DNA of 64,000 nt from Stutzerimonas stutzeri RCH2 (GCF_000327065.1 NC_019936.1:2807001-2871000); one strand, 5' to 3'. Numbered from the stretch's first letter, positions 20,591 through 34,353 are shown. A program made the numbers and translations. Notes: generated by a model from the sequence alone, not told the origin.

Positions 20591-21115
20591 TTATTCGAGT
20601 TCAGCGGCGGCCCAGTTCGGACAGGGCGCCTCGTCGATGCGCACCGGACAATGAGGCGGCACCAATGGAAAAAGTCGGAGTAGATCGGCGTTGCGCATGC
20701 GAATGCAGCCATGAGAAAGCGGTACACCCATCGGCTCGGAATCAGGAGTGCCGTGAATGTAGATGTAGCGGCGAAACGTATCGACCTGCCCCATCCGATT
20801 GACGCCCCGCTCGCAACCACTAAGCCAGAGGATGCGGGTCAGAATCCAGTCACGCCCAGGGAACTCCTCGTGAAGCTCCGCCGACCATACCTCGCCAGTC
20901 CAGCGTCGCCCTCGTAAAACCGCTCCCGCCGGCAGGTCGTCGCCAATGCGTGCGCGCACCTGGTGCAACCCTCGCGGCGTACAGCCAGAACCGTTCAGCT
21001 CGCCAGCACCGTTAAGCGCCGTGGAAACCGGGAAACGCAGACATAGCCGTCCGCCAGCGAAACCGTAAAGCAGCTGATCGGCGATGGAAATATGCAGAAA
21101 ATCGAGAAATGTCAT
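20591..21115 (-). CDS. L,D-transpeptidase (YkuD family)
   Basis: 174-aa protein with the YkuD catalytic motif: IHGTPDSEPMG followed by SHGCIRM, where the Cys is the nucleophile. The family makes 3-3 peptidoglycan cross-links or attaches proteins. No signal peptide is obvious, so either the start is different or the protein acts differently; the start at 21115 (MTFLDFLHI) has a weak ribosome site. Its place beside nagZ and mtnP matches P. aeruginosa gene order. Confidence 0.82.
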   Translation of the reverse strand: MTFLDFLHISIADQLLYGFAGGRLCLRFPVSTALNGAGELNGSGCTPRGLHQVRARIGDDLPAGAVLRGRRWTGEVWSAELHEEFPGRDWILTRILWLSGCERGVNRMGQVDTFRRYIYIHGTPDSEPMGVPLSHGCIRMRNADLLRLFPLVPPHCPVRIDEAPCPNWAAAELE

Positions 21116-21153
21116 GGCGGCTAGCTTAGCCGATCGCCCAGCAGGCTTGCAGC

Positions 21154-21861
21154 TCAAGCCTTCGCCGGGATCGCCACTGCGTTACGCCGCGCGATCGGCT
21201 GCGCTGCTGCAAGCGTGCTGTCGTCGATGCCACTGTCGGCACGCATGCCAGCTGCCAGGAAAGGCACCATCATGCGCATCACCTGTTCGATCGAAGTCCT
21301 GACACCGAAATCATTCTCGGAAATTGCGCGCAGGGCCTTGATGCCCGACATGCTGAACGCCGCTGCACCGAGCATGAAGTGCACGCGCCAGAACAGCTCG
21401 ATGGGCGGTATGGCCGGCGCCGCGTCGTGCACCTTGAGCATGTAACGACGAAATACCTTGCCGTACATGTCCTCAAGATAACGCCGCAGGTGACCCTGAC
21501 TCTGACTGAAGGACAAGCCCAACAAGCGCATGAAGATGGACAGATCGTCGCCACTGCGCGGCTTGACTGCCAAGGCCTGCTCGACAAGGATCTCCAGCAG
21601 CTCTTCCAGCGAATCCTTCTTGTAGGTCAGCGCCTCGCGGCGATCCAGCTCACGCTCGAGACTTGCGCAGAATGGTCCGAGGAACCGCGAGAAAACCGCC
21701 TGGATCAGCGCCTTCTTCGAGCCGAAGTGGTAGTTCACCGCTGCCAGATTGACCCCAGCCTTGCTGGTGATCAGACGAAGCGAGGTTTCGGCGAAGCCTT
21801 TTTCCGCGAACAGCTGTTCCGCTGCATCAAGAATGCGCTCAACTGTTTCCGACTGCGCCAT
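21154..21861 (-). CDS. psrA: TetR-family fatty-acid-responsive regulator PsrA
   Basis: 235-aa regulator. The N-terminal TetR helix-turn-helix (RILDAAEQLFAEKGF, then AGVNLAAVNYHFGSK) is followed by a ligand domain. In Pseudomonas PsrA represses beta-oxidation genes and itself, activates rpoS, and is released by long-chain fatty acids such as oleate. The ATG at 21861 follows a GGAGG. Two PsrA-box matches lie just upstream (21877-21903), consistent with autoregulation. It is divergent from lexA, as in P. aeruginosa. Confidence 0.93.
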   Translation of the reverse strand: MAQSETVERILDAAEQLFAEKGFAETSLRLITSKAGVNLAAVNYHFGSKKALIQAVFSRFLGPFCASLERELDRREALTYKKDSLEELLEILVEQALAVKPRSGDDLSIFMRLLGLSFSQSQGHLRRYLEDMYGKVFRRYMLKVHDAAPAIPPIELFWRVHFMLGAAAFSMSGIKALRAISENDFGVRTSIEQVMRMMVPFLAAGMRADSGIDDSTLAAAQPIARRNAVAIPAKA

Positions 21862-21876
21862 GCCCCCTCCGAAAGA

Positions 21877-21890
21877 CAAACAACTGTTTG
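21877..21890. promoter_or_regulatory. PsrA box 1
   Basis: CAAAC-AACT-GTTTG fits the described PsrA consensus (C/G)AAAC-N2-4-GTTT(G/C) exactly. It lies 16 bases before the psrA start. Confidence 0.8.
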
Positions 21891-21903
21891 AAACTTACGT
21901 TTC
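21890..21903. promoter_or_regulatory. PsrA box 2, overlapping box 1
   Basis: GAAAC-TTAC-GTTTC is a second exact match to the PsrA consensus and shares one base with box 1. The paired arrangement suggests two dimers on the psrA promoter. Confidence 0.75.
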
Positions 21904-22026
21904 ACCGACCGGCAAGTCAACCACGAAACGCCTTGCGGCACTAGCGTCATTGTCGCAGACGCCGCCCGTGGCTGGCGAAACTGAGCAGCAGCCATTCCAG
22001 AATCATTCGTTGCCAAGGCCGGATCA

Positions 22027-22042
22027 CTGTATATAATCCCAG
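22027..22042. promoter_or_regulatory. LexA (SOS) box 1
   Basis: CTGTATATAATCCCAG matches the CTG-N10-CAG form of the SOS box. It is 28 bp before the lexA start. Confidence 0.85.
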
Positions 22043-22045
22043 TCA

Positions 22046-22061
22046 CTGTATAAAAGAACAG
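22046..22061. promoter_or_regulatory. LexA (SOS) box 2
   Basis: CTGTATAAAAGAACAG matches CTGT-N8-ACAG exactly. Together with box 1 it makes the tandem operator typical of an autoregulated lexA. Confidence 0.9.
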
Positions 22062-22069
22062 AGACCGAC

Positions 22070-22678
22070 ATGATCAAGCTGACGCCTCGCCAGACGGAAA
22101 TCCTTGCGTTCATCAAGCGTTGCCTGGAAGACAACGGTTATCCGCCTACCCGTGCGGAGATCGCTCATGAGCTCGGCTTCAAGTCGCCCAACGCTGCCGA
22201 AGAACATCTCAAGGCACTTGCCCGCAAAGGTGCTATCGAGATGACGCCCGGCGCGTCCCGCGGGATACGTATTCCGGACTTCGAACCCGCCGCGTCCGAA
22301 AATGGCTTGCCGATCATCGGCCGCGTCGCTGCCGGCGCGCCGATTCTGGCGCAGCAACATGTCGAGGAATCCTGCCAGATCAGCCCGGCTTTTTTCCATC
22401 CACGCGCCGATTATCTGCTCCGTGTCCACGGCATGAGCATGAAGGACGTCGGCATTTTCGATGGCGACCTGCTGGCCGTGCACACCACCCGCGAGGCGCG
22501 CAATGGACAGATCGTAGTCGCCCGCGTCGGTGACGAAGTCACGGTGAAGCGTTTCAAGCGTGACGGCAAGAAGGTTTGGCTGTTGGCTGAAAACCCCGAG
22601 TTCGCGCCCATCGAGGTCGACCTCGAACAGCAGGAACTGGTGATAGAAGGCTTGAGTGTCGGCGTCATCCGCCGCTAA
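22070..22678 (+). CDS. lexA: LexA SOS repressor
   Basis: 202-aa repressor and self-cleaving protease. The winged helix includes [23 protein letters not shown]. The cleavage bond is Ala88-Gly89, Ser123 (HGMSMKDVG) and Lys160 (EVTVKRF) form the catalytic dyad, and all are intact. Two LexA boxes stand upstream, so it regulates itself. It is followed after 11 bp by sulA, forming the lexA-sulA operon known in Pseudomonas. Confidence 0.98.
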   Translation: MIKLTPRQTEILAFIKRCLEDNGYPPTRAEIAHELGFKSPNAAEEHLKALARKGAIEMTPGASRGIRIPDFEPAASENGLPIIGRVAAGAPILAQQHVEESCQISPAFFHPRADYLLRVHGMSMKDVGIFDGDLLAVHTTREARNGQIVVARVGDEVTVKRFKRDGKKVWLLAENPEFAPIEVDLEQQELVIEGLSVGVIRR

Positions 22679-22689
22679 GGAGAAGGTTT

Positions 22690-23166
22690 ATGCAGTACCA
22701 GACCAGCACTTCCCGGCCCCAACTTTCGTTGTTCGACAGCGTCATTGCGCAGAGCCTGGCACCGTTTGGCAGCCTGAAAGTGCGCAACAAACCCGAGCAG
22801 GACAAGGAGTATCTGAGCGAGTTGAGCCTGAGCGGCAGCAGTGAACACTGCCACCTGCTGCTCGCCCCAATCCTGCGCGAACTCGGTGATGCCGCTGACA
22901 GCCGCTGGCTGACACTGATCGCCCCCCCTGCTTTCCTCTCGCAGAACTGGCTGCGCAAATGCGGCCTGAATCGAGAACGCATCATCCTGCTGCAACCCCG
23001 CGACGCCGAAGGTGCGCTGGAGCTCGCCTGCAAAGCGCTGGCCTCAGGTTGTAGCCATACCGTGATCAGCTGGTTTGGCCAGCTCGAGGGCGCAACGCGC
23101 GACAAACTCCGTGCCGCGGCAAGCCTTGGCGAAGCTCAGAGCCTGAATATTCGTCTGGGATATTGA
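22690..23166 (+). CDS. sulA: SOS cell-division inhibitor SulA
   Basis: 158-aa protein of the SulA/RecA-like fold that blocks FtsZ polymerisation during the SOS response. Typical segments are LLLAPILRELGDAADSRWLT-like sequence, PAFLSQNWLRKCGLN, and the C-terminal AASLGEAQSLNIRLGY. AAGGAG lies 7 bases before the ATG. It shares the lexA promoter and its two LexA boxes. Confidence 0.92.
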   Translation: MQYQTSTSRPQLSLFDSVIAQSLAPFGSLKVRNKPEQDKEYLSELSLSGSSEHCHLLLAPILRELGDAADSRWLTLIAPPAFLSQNWLRKCGLNRERIILLQPRDAEGALELACKALASGCSHTVISWFGQLEGATRDKLRAAASLGEAQSLNIRLGY

Positions 23167-23240
23167 GCAAGCGGGCACAGGGAAGTGCTGCTAGGTCACG
23201 GATGTAATCCGGAAATTACTGCGTTCACGCAACAGCGCGG

Positions 23241-23477
23241 TCAGTGCAGAACACGTGGCTCATCATCGTCACGCTCGAAATCCCCTTCCGACATGCGCCC
23301 GGCCATCTGAACGCCGACGTTGAACATCGCCTTGGCGATCTCGACGTGCTGGCCCTGCAGGAACAGCTTGGCGTCGTCGGAAAAATCCAGCGTGACCAAC
23401 ACCTCTTCGTCCTCGGCACGACGGAGCACGATGCGCCCGTCAGGTAGCTCGACGATTTCCAGAAAAGATGTAGGCAT
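23241..23477 (-). CDS. Conserved small acidic protein (PA3009-like)
   Basis: 78-aa hypothetical protein, acidic, without signal peptide or membrane segment: MPTSFLEIVELPDGRIVLRR and an acidic tail. Its position between sulA and topA matches a small conserved Pseudomonas gene (PA3009 as recalled). No function is known. Convergent with sulA, 74 bp apart. Confidence 0.75.
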   Translation of the reverse strand: MPTSFLEIVELPDGRIVLRRAEDEEVLVTLDFSDDAKLFLQGQHVEIAKAMFNVGVQMAGRMSEGDFERDDDEPRVLH

Positions 23478-23677
23478 TGATCAGCTCCGCGTGAAAGGCG
23501 GGCATTGTACCAGCCGACCGTCCTCAGGACAGCCTTTGCCTGCCCCGGCAGGATCTGCAGCGTGGCTGCCAGAGGGTTACGAGCGCTGGCTAAGCAAGAA
23601 AACGATGCGCCCGTGGGAATCGCCACGTAGCATGCGCTGAAAAAACGCGGACACCCCTACCGCGATAAGGATTGCGC

Positions 23678-24517
23678 ATGCGCCCCCGCACCTTGCTGCT
23701 AACCGCTCTGGCCATGCTGGCGTTCGCCGGCAATTCGATCCTGTGCCGTATCGCCTTGCGCGATACCACTATCGACCCGGCCAGTTTCACAGGGCTGCGT
23801 ATCCTCGCCGGTGCGCTCACGCTGTGGCTGCTGTTGCGCCTAAGTCGGGATCGACGCTCAACCGGCGGTGACTGGCTAAGCGCGCTGGCGCTGTTCGTCT
23901 ACGCCGCCAGCTTTTCCTACGCTTATATCAACCTGGATGCCGGAGCCGGCGCCCTGCTGCTGTTTGGCGCAGTGCAGTTGAGCATGCTTGCCTGGGGCGT
24001 GCTGCGCGGCGAACGCTTCAGCGCCGGACAGATTGCCGGTTTGCTGCTGGCGATGAGTGGACTGCTGATCCTGCTGCTGCCGGGAAGCCGTGCACCGGCA
24101 TTGGATGGCGCACTGCTCATGCTGCTGTCCGGTGTCGCCTGGGGCATCTATTCGTTGCGCGGACGGGGCGCGAGCAATCCTCTGGCAGCAACCGCAGGCA
24201 ATTTCATCAAGGCCGTGCCATTCGCCGCAGTGCTTTCTCTGGTGATGCTTGGCCAGCAGCAATGGGACGCACCCGGGGTCGTCTATGCGTTGCTTTCCGG
24301 GGCGCTGGCCTCGGGAATCGGCTACGCCATCTGGTACGCAGCTCTTCCCGGCCTGGCGGCTATACAGGCGGCGAGCGTGCAGCTCAGCGTTCCGCTGCTC
24401 ACCGCCGTCGCCGGGGCTGTACTGCTGGGTGAAGCGCTGACGGCAACGCTGATCATCTCAGGCGCGGCGATTCTCGGCGGCATCGCCATGGTTCTGAGCA
24501 TCAGGCACCGCAGCTGA
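23678..24517 (+). CDS. DMT-superfamily (EamA) permease
   Basis: 279-aa inner-membrane protein with about ten hydrophobic helices in two EamA repeats, e.g. LLLTALAMLAFAGNSILCR at the start and GAVLLGEALTATLIISGA near the end. The family exports metabolites or amino acids; the substrate is unknown. AAGG lies 7 bases before the ATG at 23678. It is an extra gene compared with the P. aeruginosa PA3004-PA3014 order. Confidence 0.85.
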   Translation: MRPRTLLLTALAMLAFAGNSILCRIALRDTTIDPASFTGLRILAGALTLWLLLRLSRDRRSTGGDWLSALALFVYAASFSYAYINLDAGAGALLLFGAVQLSMLAWGVLRGERFSAGQIAGLLLAMSGLLILLLPGSRAPALDGALLMLLSGVAWGIYSLRGRGASNPLAATAGNFIKAVPFAAVLSLVMLGQQQWDAPGVVYALLSGALASGIGYAIWYAALPGLAAIQAASVQLSVPLLTAVAGAVLLGEALTATLIISGAAILGGIAMVLSIRHRS

Positions 24518-24533
24518 TACTGCGGCACTGCTG

Positions 24534-25052
24534 TCACCACTCGGTGAGCGACTCACGAAAACGTAACGCCAGGCCTTTGAGGTTCTGTCGCCAGGCTTCC
24601 AGCTCGACGCGCGACAGTGGCGGCACTTCATCCTCGACACTGACTGCCTCGATCAGCGGCTGCCGCGGATCGGTCTTGGCCTTGGCAGGAGCGCGTGGCG
24701 GCTGGAAGAGCTGCTTGTAGGCAGTAAGCAACTGTCCGAGCCAGGTGCTTGGCTGCTCCGACAATTCCAGCAATTCGGCAAGTTCCGGGCTCGGCGCAGC
24801 CTCGAGCACGCTGCGCGTCAGAAATGCCTCGACTACCGGCGCATCCGCACCAGGCGACCGATAGTAACCGGCGATCTCATGGCACAGACCAAGCAAGGCG
24901 CCGTAAAGGTGGAACAGGCAAGCCTCGCGCTCAGCCTGAATCAAGCCTTGAGAATTCATCGAGGCCGATTCTTCGGCCTTGCGCCAGCTTTCCAGTGACA
25001 AACCGGCGAAGAAGATCTTCTGGTTGGTGCGCGTGTAGAGCTCGTGAGCCAT
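24534..25052 (-). CDS. DUF6586-type conserved protein (PA3010-like)
   Basis: 172-aa cytoplasmic alpha-helical protein, MAHELYTRTNQKIFFAGLSL at the start. A conserved N-terminal half (QAEREACLFHLYGALLGLCHEIAGYY, shown in part) is followed by a Pro/Ala-rich linker and a short C-terminal helix with WRQNLKGLALRFRESL. It has the PA3010 position next to topA. Function unknown. Confidence 0.75.
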   Translation of the reverse strand: MAHELYTRTNQKIFFAGLSLESWRKAEESASMNSQGLIQAEREACLFHLYGALLGLCHEIAGYYRSPGADAPVVEAFLTRSVLEAAPSPELAELLELSEQPSTWLGQLLTAYKQLFQPPRAPAKAKTDPRQPLIEAVSVEDEVPPLSRVELEAWRQNLKGLALRFRESLTEW

Positions 25053-25109
25053 GGCATGCTCTCCGAAAGAAGATGAACAGAGAATGGACCTTCACAGGTT
25101 GCCGCACCA

Positions 25110-25136
25110 GATCGGCTGACGAAGCGTCAGCCGATC
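25110..25136. repeat. Perfect 11-bp inverted repeat downstream of topA
   Basis: GATCGGCTGAC - GAAGC - GTCAGCCGATC: a perfect hairpin with a 5-base loop. There is no T-run on either side, so it is either a U-less terminator, an RNA-stability hairpin or a REP-like element. A GACCGGTC direct repeat lies just to its right (25168-25187). Confidence 0.7.
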
Positions 25137-25196
25137 CGAGGAAAGCGCTCGGTCCGGCCGACACGCTGACCGGTCGACCGGTCGACCGCAACGAAA

Positions 25197-27800
25197 TCAG
25201 CGCTTGTCTTCGACCTTCCACTTGCCGCCGTCGTAGAACGCCTTCCAGCCGGTCGGCTTGCCGTCCACTTCGGTCTGCACGTACTGCTCCTTGGTCTTGC
25301 GGCTGAAGCGGATGACCGCGAAGCGGCCTTCCGGATCCTTCTGCGGCGCATCGAGCAGGAAGTGGTACTTGGGATCGATCTCGTCCTTGTGCGGAATCAG
25401 CTCACGCACCAGCGGCGCGCGGGTTTCGCGATTCTTCGGGAACTGGCTGGCAGCCAGGAACAGGCCGGAGGCGCCATCGCGCAGTACGTAGGTGTCGTCG
25501 ACCTTCTCGCACTTGAGCTCCGGCATCTTCACCGCATCCATCTTCGGTGGCGCGGCTTCGCCATTCTTCAGCAGCTTGCGGGTGTTCTTGCACTCGGCGT
25601 TGGTGCAACCGAAGAACTTGCCGAAGCGACCAGTCTTGAGCTGCATTTCGCTGCCGCACTTGTCGCATTCCAGGCTCGGGCCTTCATAGCCCTTGATGCG
25701 GTACTGGCCCTTCTCGATCTCGTAACCGGAGCAATCGGGGTTGTTGCCGCAAATATGCAGCTTCTGCGTCTCGTCGAGCAGGTAGGCATCCATCGCGGTG
25801 CTACAGATCGGGCAGCGGTGCTTGCCCAACAGCACGCGGGATTCGGACTCACCCTCGTCATCGGCTGCGATCTCGTCACCCGGAACCAGGTTTACGGTGG
25901 ACTTGCAGCGCTCCTTCGGCGGCAGGCTGTAGCCGGAGCAACCAAGGAACACGCCGGTCGAGGCAGTACGGATCATCATTGGCCGGCCGCAAACCTTGCA
26001 CGGGATATCGGTCAGGGTCGGCTGGTTGGCGCGCATGCCATTCTCGCTGGCTTCGGCGACCTCGAGCTTCTTGCGGAAGTCACCGTAGAACTCGTCCAGC
26101 ACGTGTTTCCAGTCGCGCTCGCCCTGGGCGACGTCGTCCAGATGCTCTTCCATGCCTGCGGTGAAGCCGTAGTCCATGAGGTTGTTGAAGCTCTCGGACA
26201 GGCGCTCGGTGACGATGTCGCCCATCTTCTCCGAGTAGAAACGGCGGTTGTGCAGCGAGACGTAACCACGATCCTGAATGGTCGAAATGATCGCCGCATA
26301 GGTCGATGGCCGGCCAATGCCACGCTTCTCCATCTCCTTGACCAGACTGGCTTCGGAATAGCGCGCCGGCGGCTTGGTGAAGTGCTGGCTCGGGTCGAGC
26401 TTGAGCAGCTTCATGTCGTCGCCCTTGTTCATTTCCGGCAGCACGTCATCCTCACCGGCCTTGCTCTGCTGCGGCATGACCTTGGTGTAACCGTCGAACT
26501 TGAGGATGCGGCCCTTGGCGCGCAGCTCGAAATCACCGGCAGCCACCGTAACACTGGTGGAAAGGTACTGCGCCGGCGGCATCTGGCAGGCGACGAACTG
26601 ACGCCAGATCAGCTCGTACAGGCGCTCGGCATCGCGCTCCATGCCTGACAGCTGAGTGGGGCGCAGGTTGACGTCGGACGGGCGGATTGCCTCGTGCGCC
26701 TCCTGGGCGCCCTCCTTGCTCGAATAGACGTTGGGCTTTTCCGGCAGGTATTTGTCGCCGAACTCGCCTTCGATGAAGCCACGCACCATGCCGATGGCGT
26801 CGGCCGACAGGTTGGTAGAGTCGGTACGCATGTAGGTGATGTAGCCGGCCTCGTAGAGCCGCTGGGCCATCATCATGGTCTTCTTCACGCCGAAGCCGAG
26901 GCGATTGCTCGCCGCCTGCTGCAGGGTCGAAGTGATGAAAGGTGCCGACGGCTTGCTGCTGGTCGGCTTGTCCTCACGCTTGCTGACGCTGTACTTGGCG
27001 CCCTTGAGCTTCTCGAGTGCGGCATTCGCCTGCGCCTCGTTCAGCGGTTTGAAGGCCTCACCGTTTTCGCGGGCGACCTCGAAGCGCACCTTGGCCTGCT
27101 GGGCGCTCGCCAGGTCCGCATGCACTTCCCAGTATTCTTCCGGGACGAAGGCACGGATCTCGCGCTCGCGCTCGACCACCAGCTTCACCGCTACCGATTG
27201 CACCCGGCCTGCCGAGAGACCACGGGCGATTTTCGCCCAGAGCAGCGGCGACACCATGTAGCCGACCACACGATCGAGGAAACGACGTGCCTGCTGCGCG
27301 TTGACCCGGTTCAGATCGAGATCGCCAGGCTTGGAGAACGCCTCCTGAATCGCCTTCTTGGTGATTTCGTTGAACACCACGCGCTTGTAGCGGCTGTCAT
27401 CACCGCCAATCGACTCGCGCAGGTGCCAGGCGATAGCCTCCCCCTCTCTATCCAAGTCGGTTGCGAGATAGATGGTGTCGGCTTCCTTGGCCAGACGGCG
27501 CAGTTCTTCGATCACCTTTTCCTTGCCGGGCAGGATCTCGTACTTGGCTTTCCAGCCATGCTCAGGGTCGACACCCATGCGCGTAATCAGTTGACGCTTG
27601 GCCTTCTCCTTGGGCGACAGCACAGGCGCTTCGGCGGCCGCAGCCTTGCCGCGCTTGACCGGCTCCTTGTTGGCAGAGCCGCTGGTGGGAAGGTCGCGGA
27701 TGTGGCCGATACTCGACTTCACCACGTACTGGTTGCCCAAATACTTGTTGATTGTCTTGGCCTTGGCCGGTGATTCCACGATGACCAGCGATTTACCCAT
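25197..27800 (-). CDS. topA: DNA topoisomerase I
   Basis: Type IA topoisomerase (867 aa) that relaxes negative supercoils. The TOPRIM domain starts [15 protein letters not shown], with the acidic [13 protein letters not shown]. The active-site Tyr is in [13 protein letters not shown] near residue 320. Three C4 zinc-ribbon units follow ([27 protein letters not shown]), then a basic tail. The start at 27800 matches family starts, and the upstream extension is rejected although no strong ribosome site is visible. Confidence 0.97.
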   Translation of the reverse strand: MGKSLVIVESPAKAKTINKYLGNQYVVKSSIGHIRDLPTSGSANKEPVKRGKAAAAEAPVLSPKEKAKRQLITRMGVDPEHGWKAKYEILPGKEKVIEELRRLAKEADTIYLATDLDREGEAIAWHLRESIGGDDSRYKRVVFNEITKKAIQEAFSKPGDLDLNRVNAQQARRFLDRVVGYMVSPLLWAKIARGLSAGRVQSVAVKLVVEREREIRAFVPEEYWEVHADLASAQQAKVRFEVARENGEAFKPLNEAQANAALEKLKGAKYSVSKREDKPTSSKPSAPFITSTLQQAASNRLGFGVKKTMMMAQRLYEAGYITYMRTDSTNLSADAIGMVRGFIEGEFGDKYLPEKPNVYSSKEGAQEAHEAIRPSDVNLRPTQLSGMERDAERLYELIWRQFVACQMPPAQYLSTSVTVAAGDFELRAKGRILKFDGYTKVMPQQSKAGEDDVLPEMNKGDDMKLLKLDPSQHFTKPPARYSEASLVKEMEKRGIGRPSTYAAIISTIQDRGYVSLHNRRFYSEKMGDIVTERLSESFNNLMDYGFTAGMEEHLDDVAQGERDWKHVLDEFYGDFRKKLEVAEASENGMRANQPTLTDIPCKVCGRPMMIRTASTGVFLGCSGYSLPPKERCKSTVNLVPGDEIAADDEGESESRVLLGKHRCPICSTAMDAYLLDETQKLHICGNNPDCSGYEIEKGQYRIKGYEGPSLECDKCGSEMQLKTGRFGKFFGCTNAECKNTRKLLKNGEAAPPKMDAVKMPELKCEKVDDTYVLRDGASGLFLAASQFPKNRETRAPLVRELIPHKDEIDPKYHFLLDAPQKDPEGRFAVIRFSRKTKEQYVQTEVDGKPTGWKAFYDGGKWKVEDKR

Positions 27801-28088
27801 GGAGAGGAGAGTTCCTGAATCTAGAGGTGAACAGAGGCAGCGCCTCCGGCAGTTTGAATGCCCAAACCAATCTCGGTCGGTGGGGCATCGGTGAACATTG
27901 GTGCGCGCTTTGCGAACGAGGCAGGCAAGCAAACCAGTTGCCCTTGCTCGGCATAGCCGTTCGCGAAACAGAGCACCGACTCGATGCCACGAACCAGACG
28001 CTGAGGTTTAGCTCTGCCTGAAAAGCACCGCTATATATAGTGGCGATGGACGTGAGGTCAAGCGCGAGCGAAATGGCCAAATGCCAGT

Positions 28089-28322
28089 TCAGCTGGCAAA
28101 AAGGCTCGCCTCGGCTTCGATGAGCGCGAACCGCGGCACGGTTTCGCCATTAACCTCCACCGTTTCGGTGAACATCGACAACGGGCGTATCCAGAGCCCG
28201 CGCTCCCCATACAGCGCCTGATAGAAGACTACCGGCTCTTCCGTCTCTGAGTGTCGCGCCATGGCGAACACGCGATATTCAGGGCCCTTGTAATGACGAT
28301 ATCGCCCCGGCTGCAGCTGCAT
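28089..28322 (-). CDS. DUF1653 protein
   Basis: 77-aa protein with the family pattern GRYRHYKGPEYRVFAMARHSETEEP and YGERGLWIRPLSMF. Short DUF1653 proteins are widespread and uncharacterised. GGAGG lies 5 bases before the ATG at 28322, which rules out the longer GTG-initiated frame. It sits between topA and fadA behind the fadA terminator, as a separate unit. Confidence 0.85.
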   Translation of the reverse strand: MQLQPGRYRHYKGPEYRVFAMARHSETEEPVVFYQALYGERGLWIRPLSMFTETVEVNGETVPRFALIEAEASLFAS

Positions 28323-28344
28323 GCCTACCTCCACACCAACACAG

Positions 28345-28373
28345 AAAAGAAAAACCGGGGCACCAGGCCCCGG
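28345..28373 (-). terminator. Rho-independent terminator of fadBA
   Basis: Minus-strand hairpin CCGGGGC - loop - GCCCCGG followed by TTTTTCTTTT. It lies 81 bp after the fadA stop and separates fadBA from the DUF1653 gene. Confidence 0.9.
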
Positions 28374-28453
28374 CTTCCATGCACCGACTGACAATTATTC
28401 CCGCTAAATCGCGGATTGGCTGTCAGCCTAGCGCAGTCATCTGCATCTGTCTG

Positions 28454-32236
<3,783 letters not shown>

Positions 32237-34267
32237 ATGTCCAACGCCCCCATCGCCCGCGCCGACACCGGCACCGATCCCTATCGCTGGCTGGAGAATC
32301 GCGACGCCGATGATGTGCTGGCGTACCTCAAGGCAGAGAATGCCTACCTCGAGGAACAGCTCGCCGACCAGGCCGCACTGCGCGAGACGCTGTTCCAGGA
32401 AATCAAGGGCCGCATCCGCGAAACCGACCTTTCCCTGCCGTCGCCTTGGGGACCATGGCTGTATTACCAGCGCACCACCGCTGGCGACGAGTACCCGCGG
32501 CACTATCGCTGCCCGCGCCCGCTGGACGGTTCGCTCACCGTAAATGAGAACGCCGAACAACTGCTGCTCGACCCCAACGAGCTGGCCGAAGGCGGTTTCC
32601 TTTCGCTCGGCGCCTTCAGCATCAGCCAGGACCACGCCAAGCTCGCCTACAGCCTGGACCGCGAAGGCGATGAGATCTACCGCCTGTTCGTCAAGGACCT
32701 GGCCAGTGGCGACGTGACCGCCCTGCCCTTCGATGACTGCGACGGCAGCATGACCTGGGCCAACGACAGCCAGACGCTGTTCTACGGTGAACTGGACGAC
32801 ACCCACCGCCCGCACAAGATCCACCGCCATCGCCTCGGAGAAACCGGCAGCAGCGAGGTTTATCACGATCCGGATGGACGCTTCTTCGTGCACTGCTATC
32901 GCGCCAGCTCCGAGCGGCAGCTGGTCATCCTCTCCCACAGCAAGACCACCAGCGAAGCCTGGGTGCTCTCGGCAGACGAGCCGGAAGGTCAATGGACGTG
33001 CTTAGCGCCACGCCAGGAAGACCACGAGTACTTTCCCGATCATGGCCTCCACGAAGGCCAATGGGGCTGGCTAATCCGCAGCAACCAGGCGGGCATCAAT
33101 TTCGCCCTCTATCACGCCAGCGAGGCCCAGCCGGGCCGCGAGCACTGGCAGGAGCTGGTCCCGCATGACGAAGCGGTAATGCTGGAAGAGGTCAGCCTGA
33201 ACGCCGAGGCGATCACCCTGACCCTGCGCGAAAGCGGCCTGCCGGTGATCGAGGTGCGGCCGCAGGGCGTGCAGCCCTATCGTCTGCAGCTGCCCGATGC
33301 GGCCTACAGCCTGCACGTACAGAATTCGCTGGAGTTCACCAGCACGGTGATCCGCCTGCGCTATGAAGCGCTCAACCGCCCGGCACAAATCCGTCAGCTG
33401 ACGCTGGCCGACGGTGCGCAGGAAGTGCTCAAGGAAACCCCGGTGGAAGGCCCCTTCGATGCGGACGCCTATGAAAGTCGCCGCATCTGGGCCACCGCGC
33501 AGGACGGCACGCAGATCCCCATCAGCCTGGTCGGCCGGCGTGACAGCTTTGGCAAGCCGGCACCGCTTTATCTTTACGGTTACGGCGCCTACGGCCACAG
33601 CCTCGATCCGTGGTTCTCCCATGCGCGCCTGTCGCTGCTCGACCGCGGTTTCGTCTTCGCCATCGCCCATGTGCGTGGCGGTGGCGATCTCGGCGAAGCC
33701 TGGTATCGCGCCGGCAAGCTGGAACACAAGCCGAACACCTTCAGCGACTTCATCGCCTGCGCCGAGCAGCTGCTGGCCGACGGCTACACCACCTCGCCGC
33801 GCCTGGCCATCAGCGGCGGCAGCGCCGGCGGCCTGCTGATCGGCGCGGTGCTGAACATGCGCCCGGAGCTGTTCGGCGCGGCCGTCGCCGAGGTGCCCTT
33901 CGTCGATGTACTGAACACCATGCTCAACGCCGACCTGCCGCTGACCGTGACCGAGTACGACGAATGGGGCGATCCGAATCAGCCGGAGGTGCATGAGCGG
34001 ATCAAGGCCTACGCGCCCTACGAAAACATCCGCGCCCAGGCCTACCCCGCGCTGCTCGCAGTGGCCGGCTACAACGACAGTCGTGTGCAGTACTGGGAAG
34101 CGGCCAAATGGGTCGCCAAGCTGCGCGCCACCCGCACCGACGACAATCTGCTGCTGCTCAAGACCGAGTTCGGCGCGGGACACGGTGGCATGAGCGGTCG
34201 CTACCAGGCGCTCAAGGACGTGGCATTGGAGTACGCCTTCGTGCTCAAGGTGTTTGGCATGGCCTGA
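32237..34267 (+). CDS. ptrB: Oligopeptidase B / S9 prolyl-oligopeptidase-family peptidase
   Basis: 676-aa cytoplasmic serine peptidase that cuts short peptides, usually after Lys/Arg. The N-terminal seven-bladed propeller is followed by the hydrolase domain. The nucleophile Ser is in SGGSAGGLLIG (near residue 530), the Asp in AGYNDSRVQYWE, and the His in GAGHGGMSGRY. GGAG lies 7 bases before the ATG at 32237. Length and motifs fit PtrB; the Lys/Arg preference is inferred. Confidence 0.9.
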   Translation: MSNAPIARADTGTDPYRWLENRDADDVLAYLKAENAYLEEQLADQAALRETLFQEIKGRIRETDLSLPSPWGPWLYYQRTTAGDEYPRHYRCPRPLDGSLTVNENAEQLLLDPNELAEGGFLSLGAFSISQDHAKLAYSLDREGDEIYRLFVKDLASGDVTALPFDDCDGSMTWANDSQTLFYGELDDTHRPHKIHRHRLGETGSSEVYHDPDGRFFVHCYRASSERQLVILSHSKTTSEAWVLSADEPEGQWTCLAPRQEDHEYFPDHGLHEGQWGWLIRSNQAGINFALYHASEAQPGREHWQELVPHDEAVMLEEVSLNAEAITLTLRESGLPVIEVRPQGVQPYRLQLPDAAYSLHVQNSLEFTSTVIRLRYEALNRPAQIRQLTLADGAQEVLKETPVEGPFDADAYESRRIWATAQDGTQIPISLVGRRDSFGKPAPLYLYGYGAYGHSLDPWFSHARLSLLDRGFVFAIAHVRGGGDLGEAWYRAGKLEHKPNTFSDFIACAEQLLADGYTTSPRLAISGGSAGGLLIGAVLNMRPELFGAAVAEVPFVDVLNTMLNADLPLTVTEYDEWGDPNQPEVHERIKAYAPYENIRAQAYPALLAVAGYNDSRVQYWEAAKWVAKLRATRTDDNLLLLKTEFGAGHGGMSGRYQALKDVALEYAFVLKVFGMA

Positions 34268-34353
34268 TCGGCCTCATGCCCGCCGACCTGCGGTGCCGAA
34301 CAGCCGGCGCCGGCGACAGTCATTCATTAAGAATGTCTTCGTCGGAGCCACCC

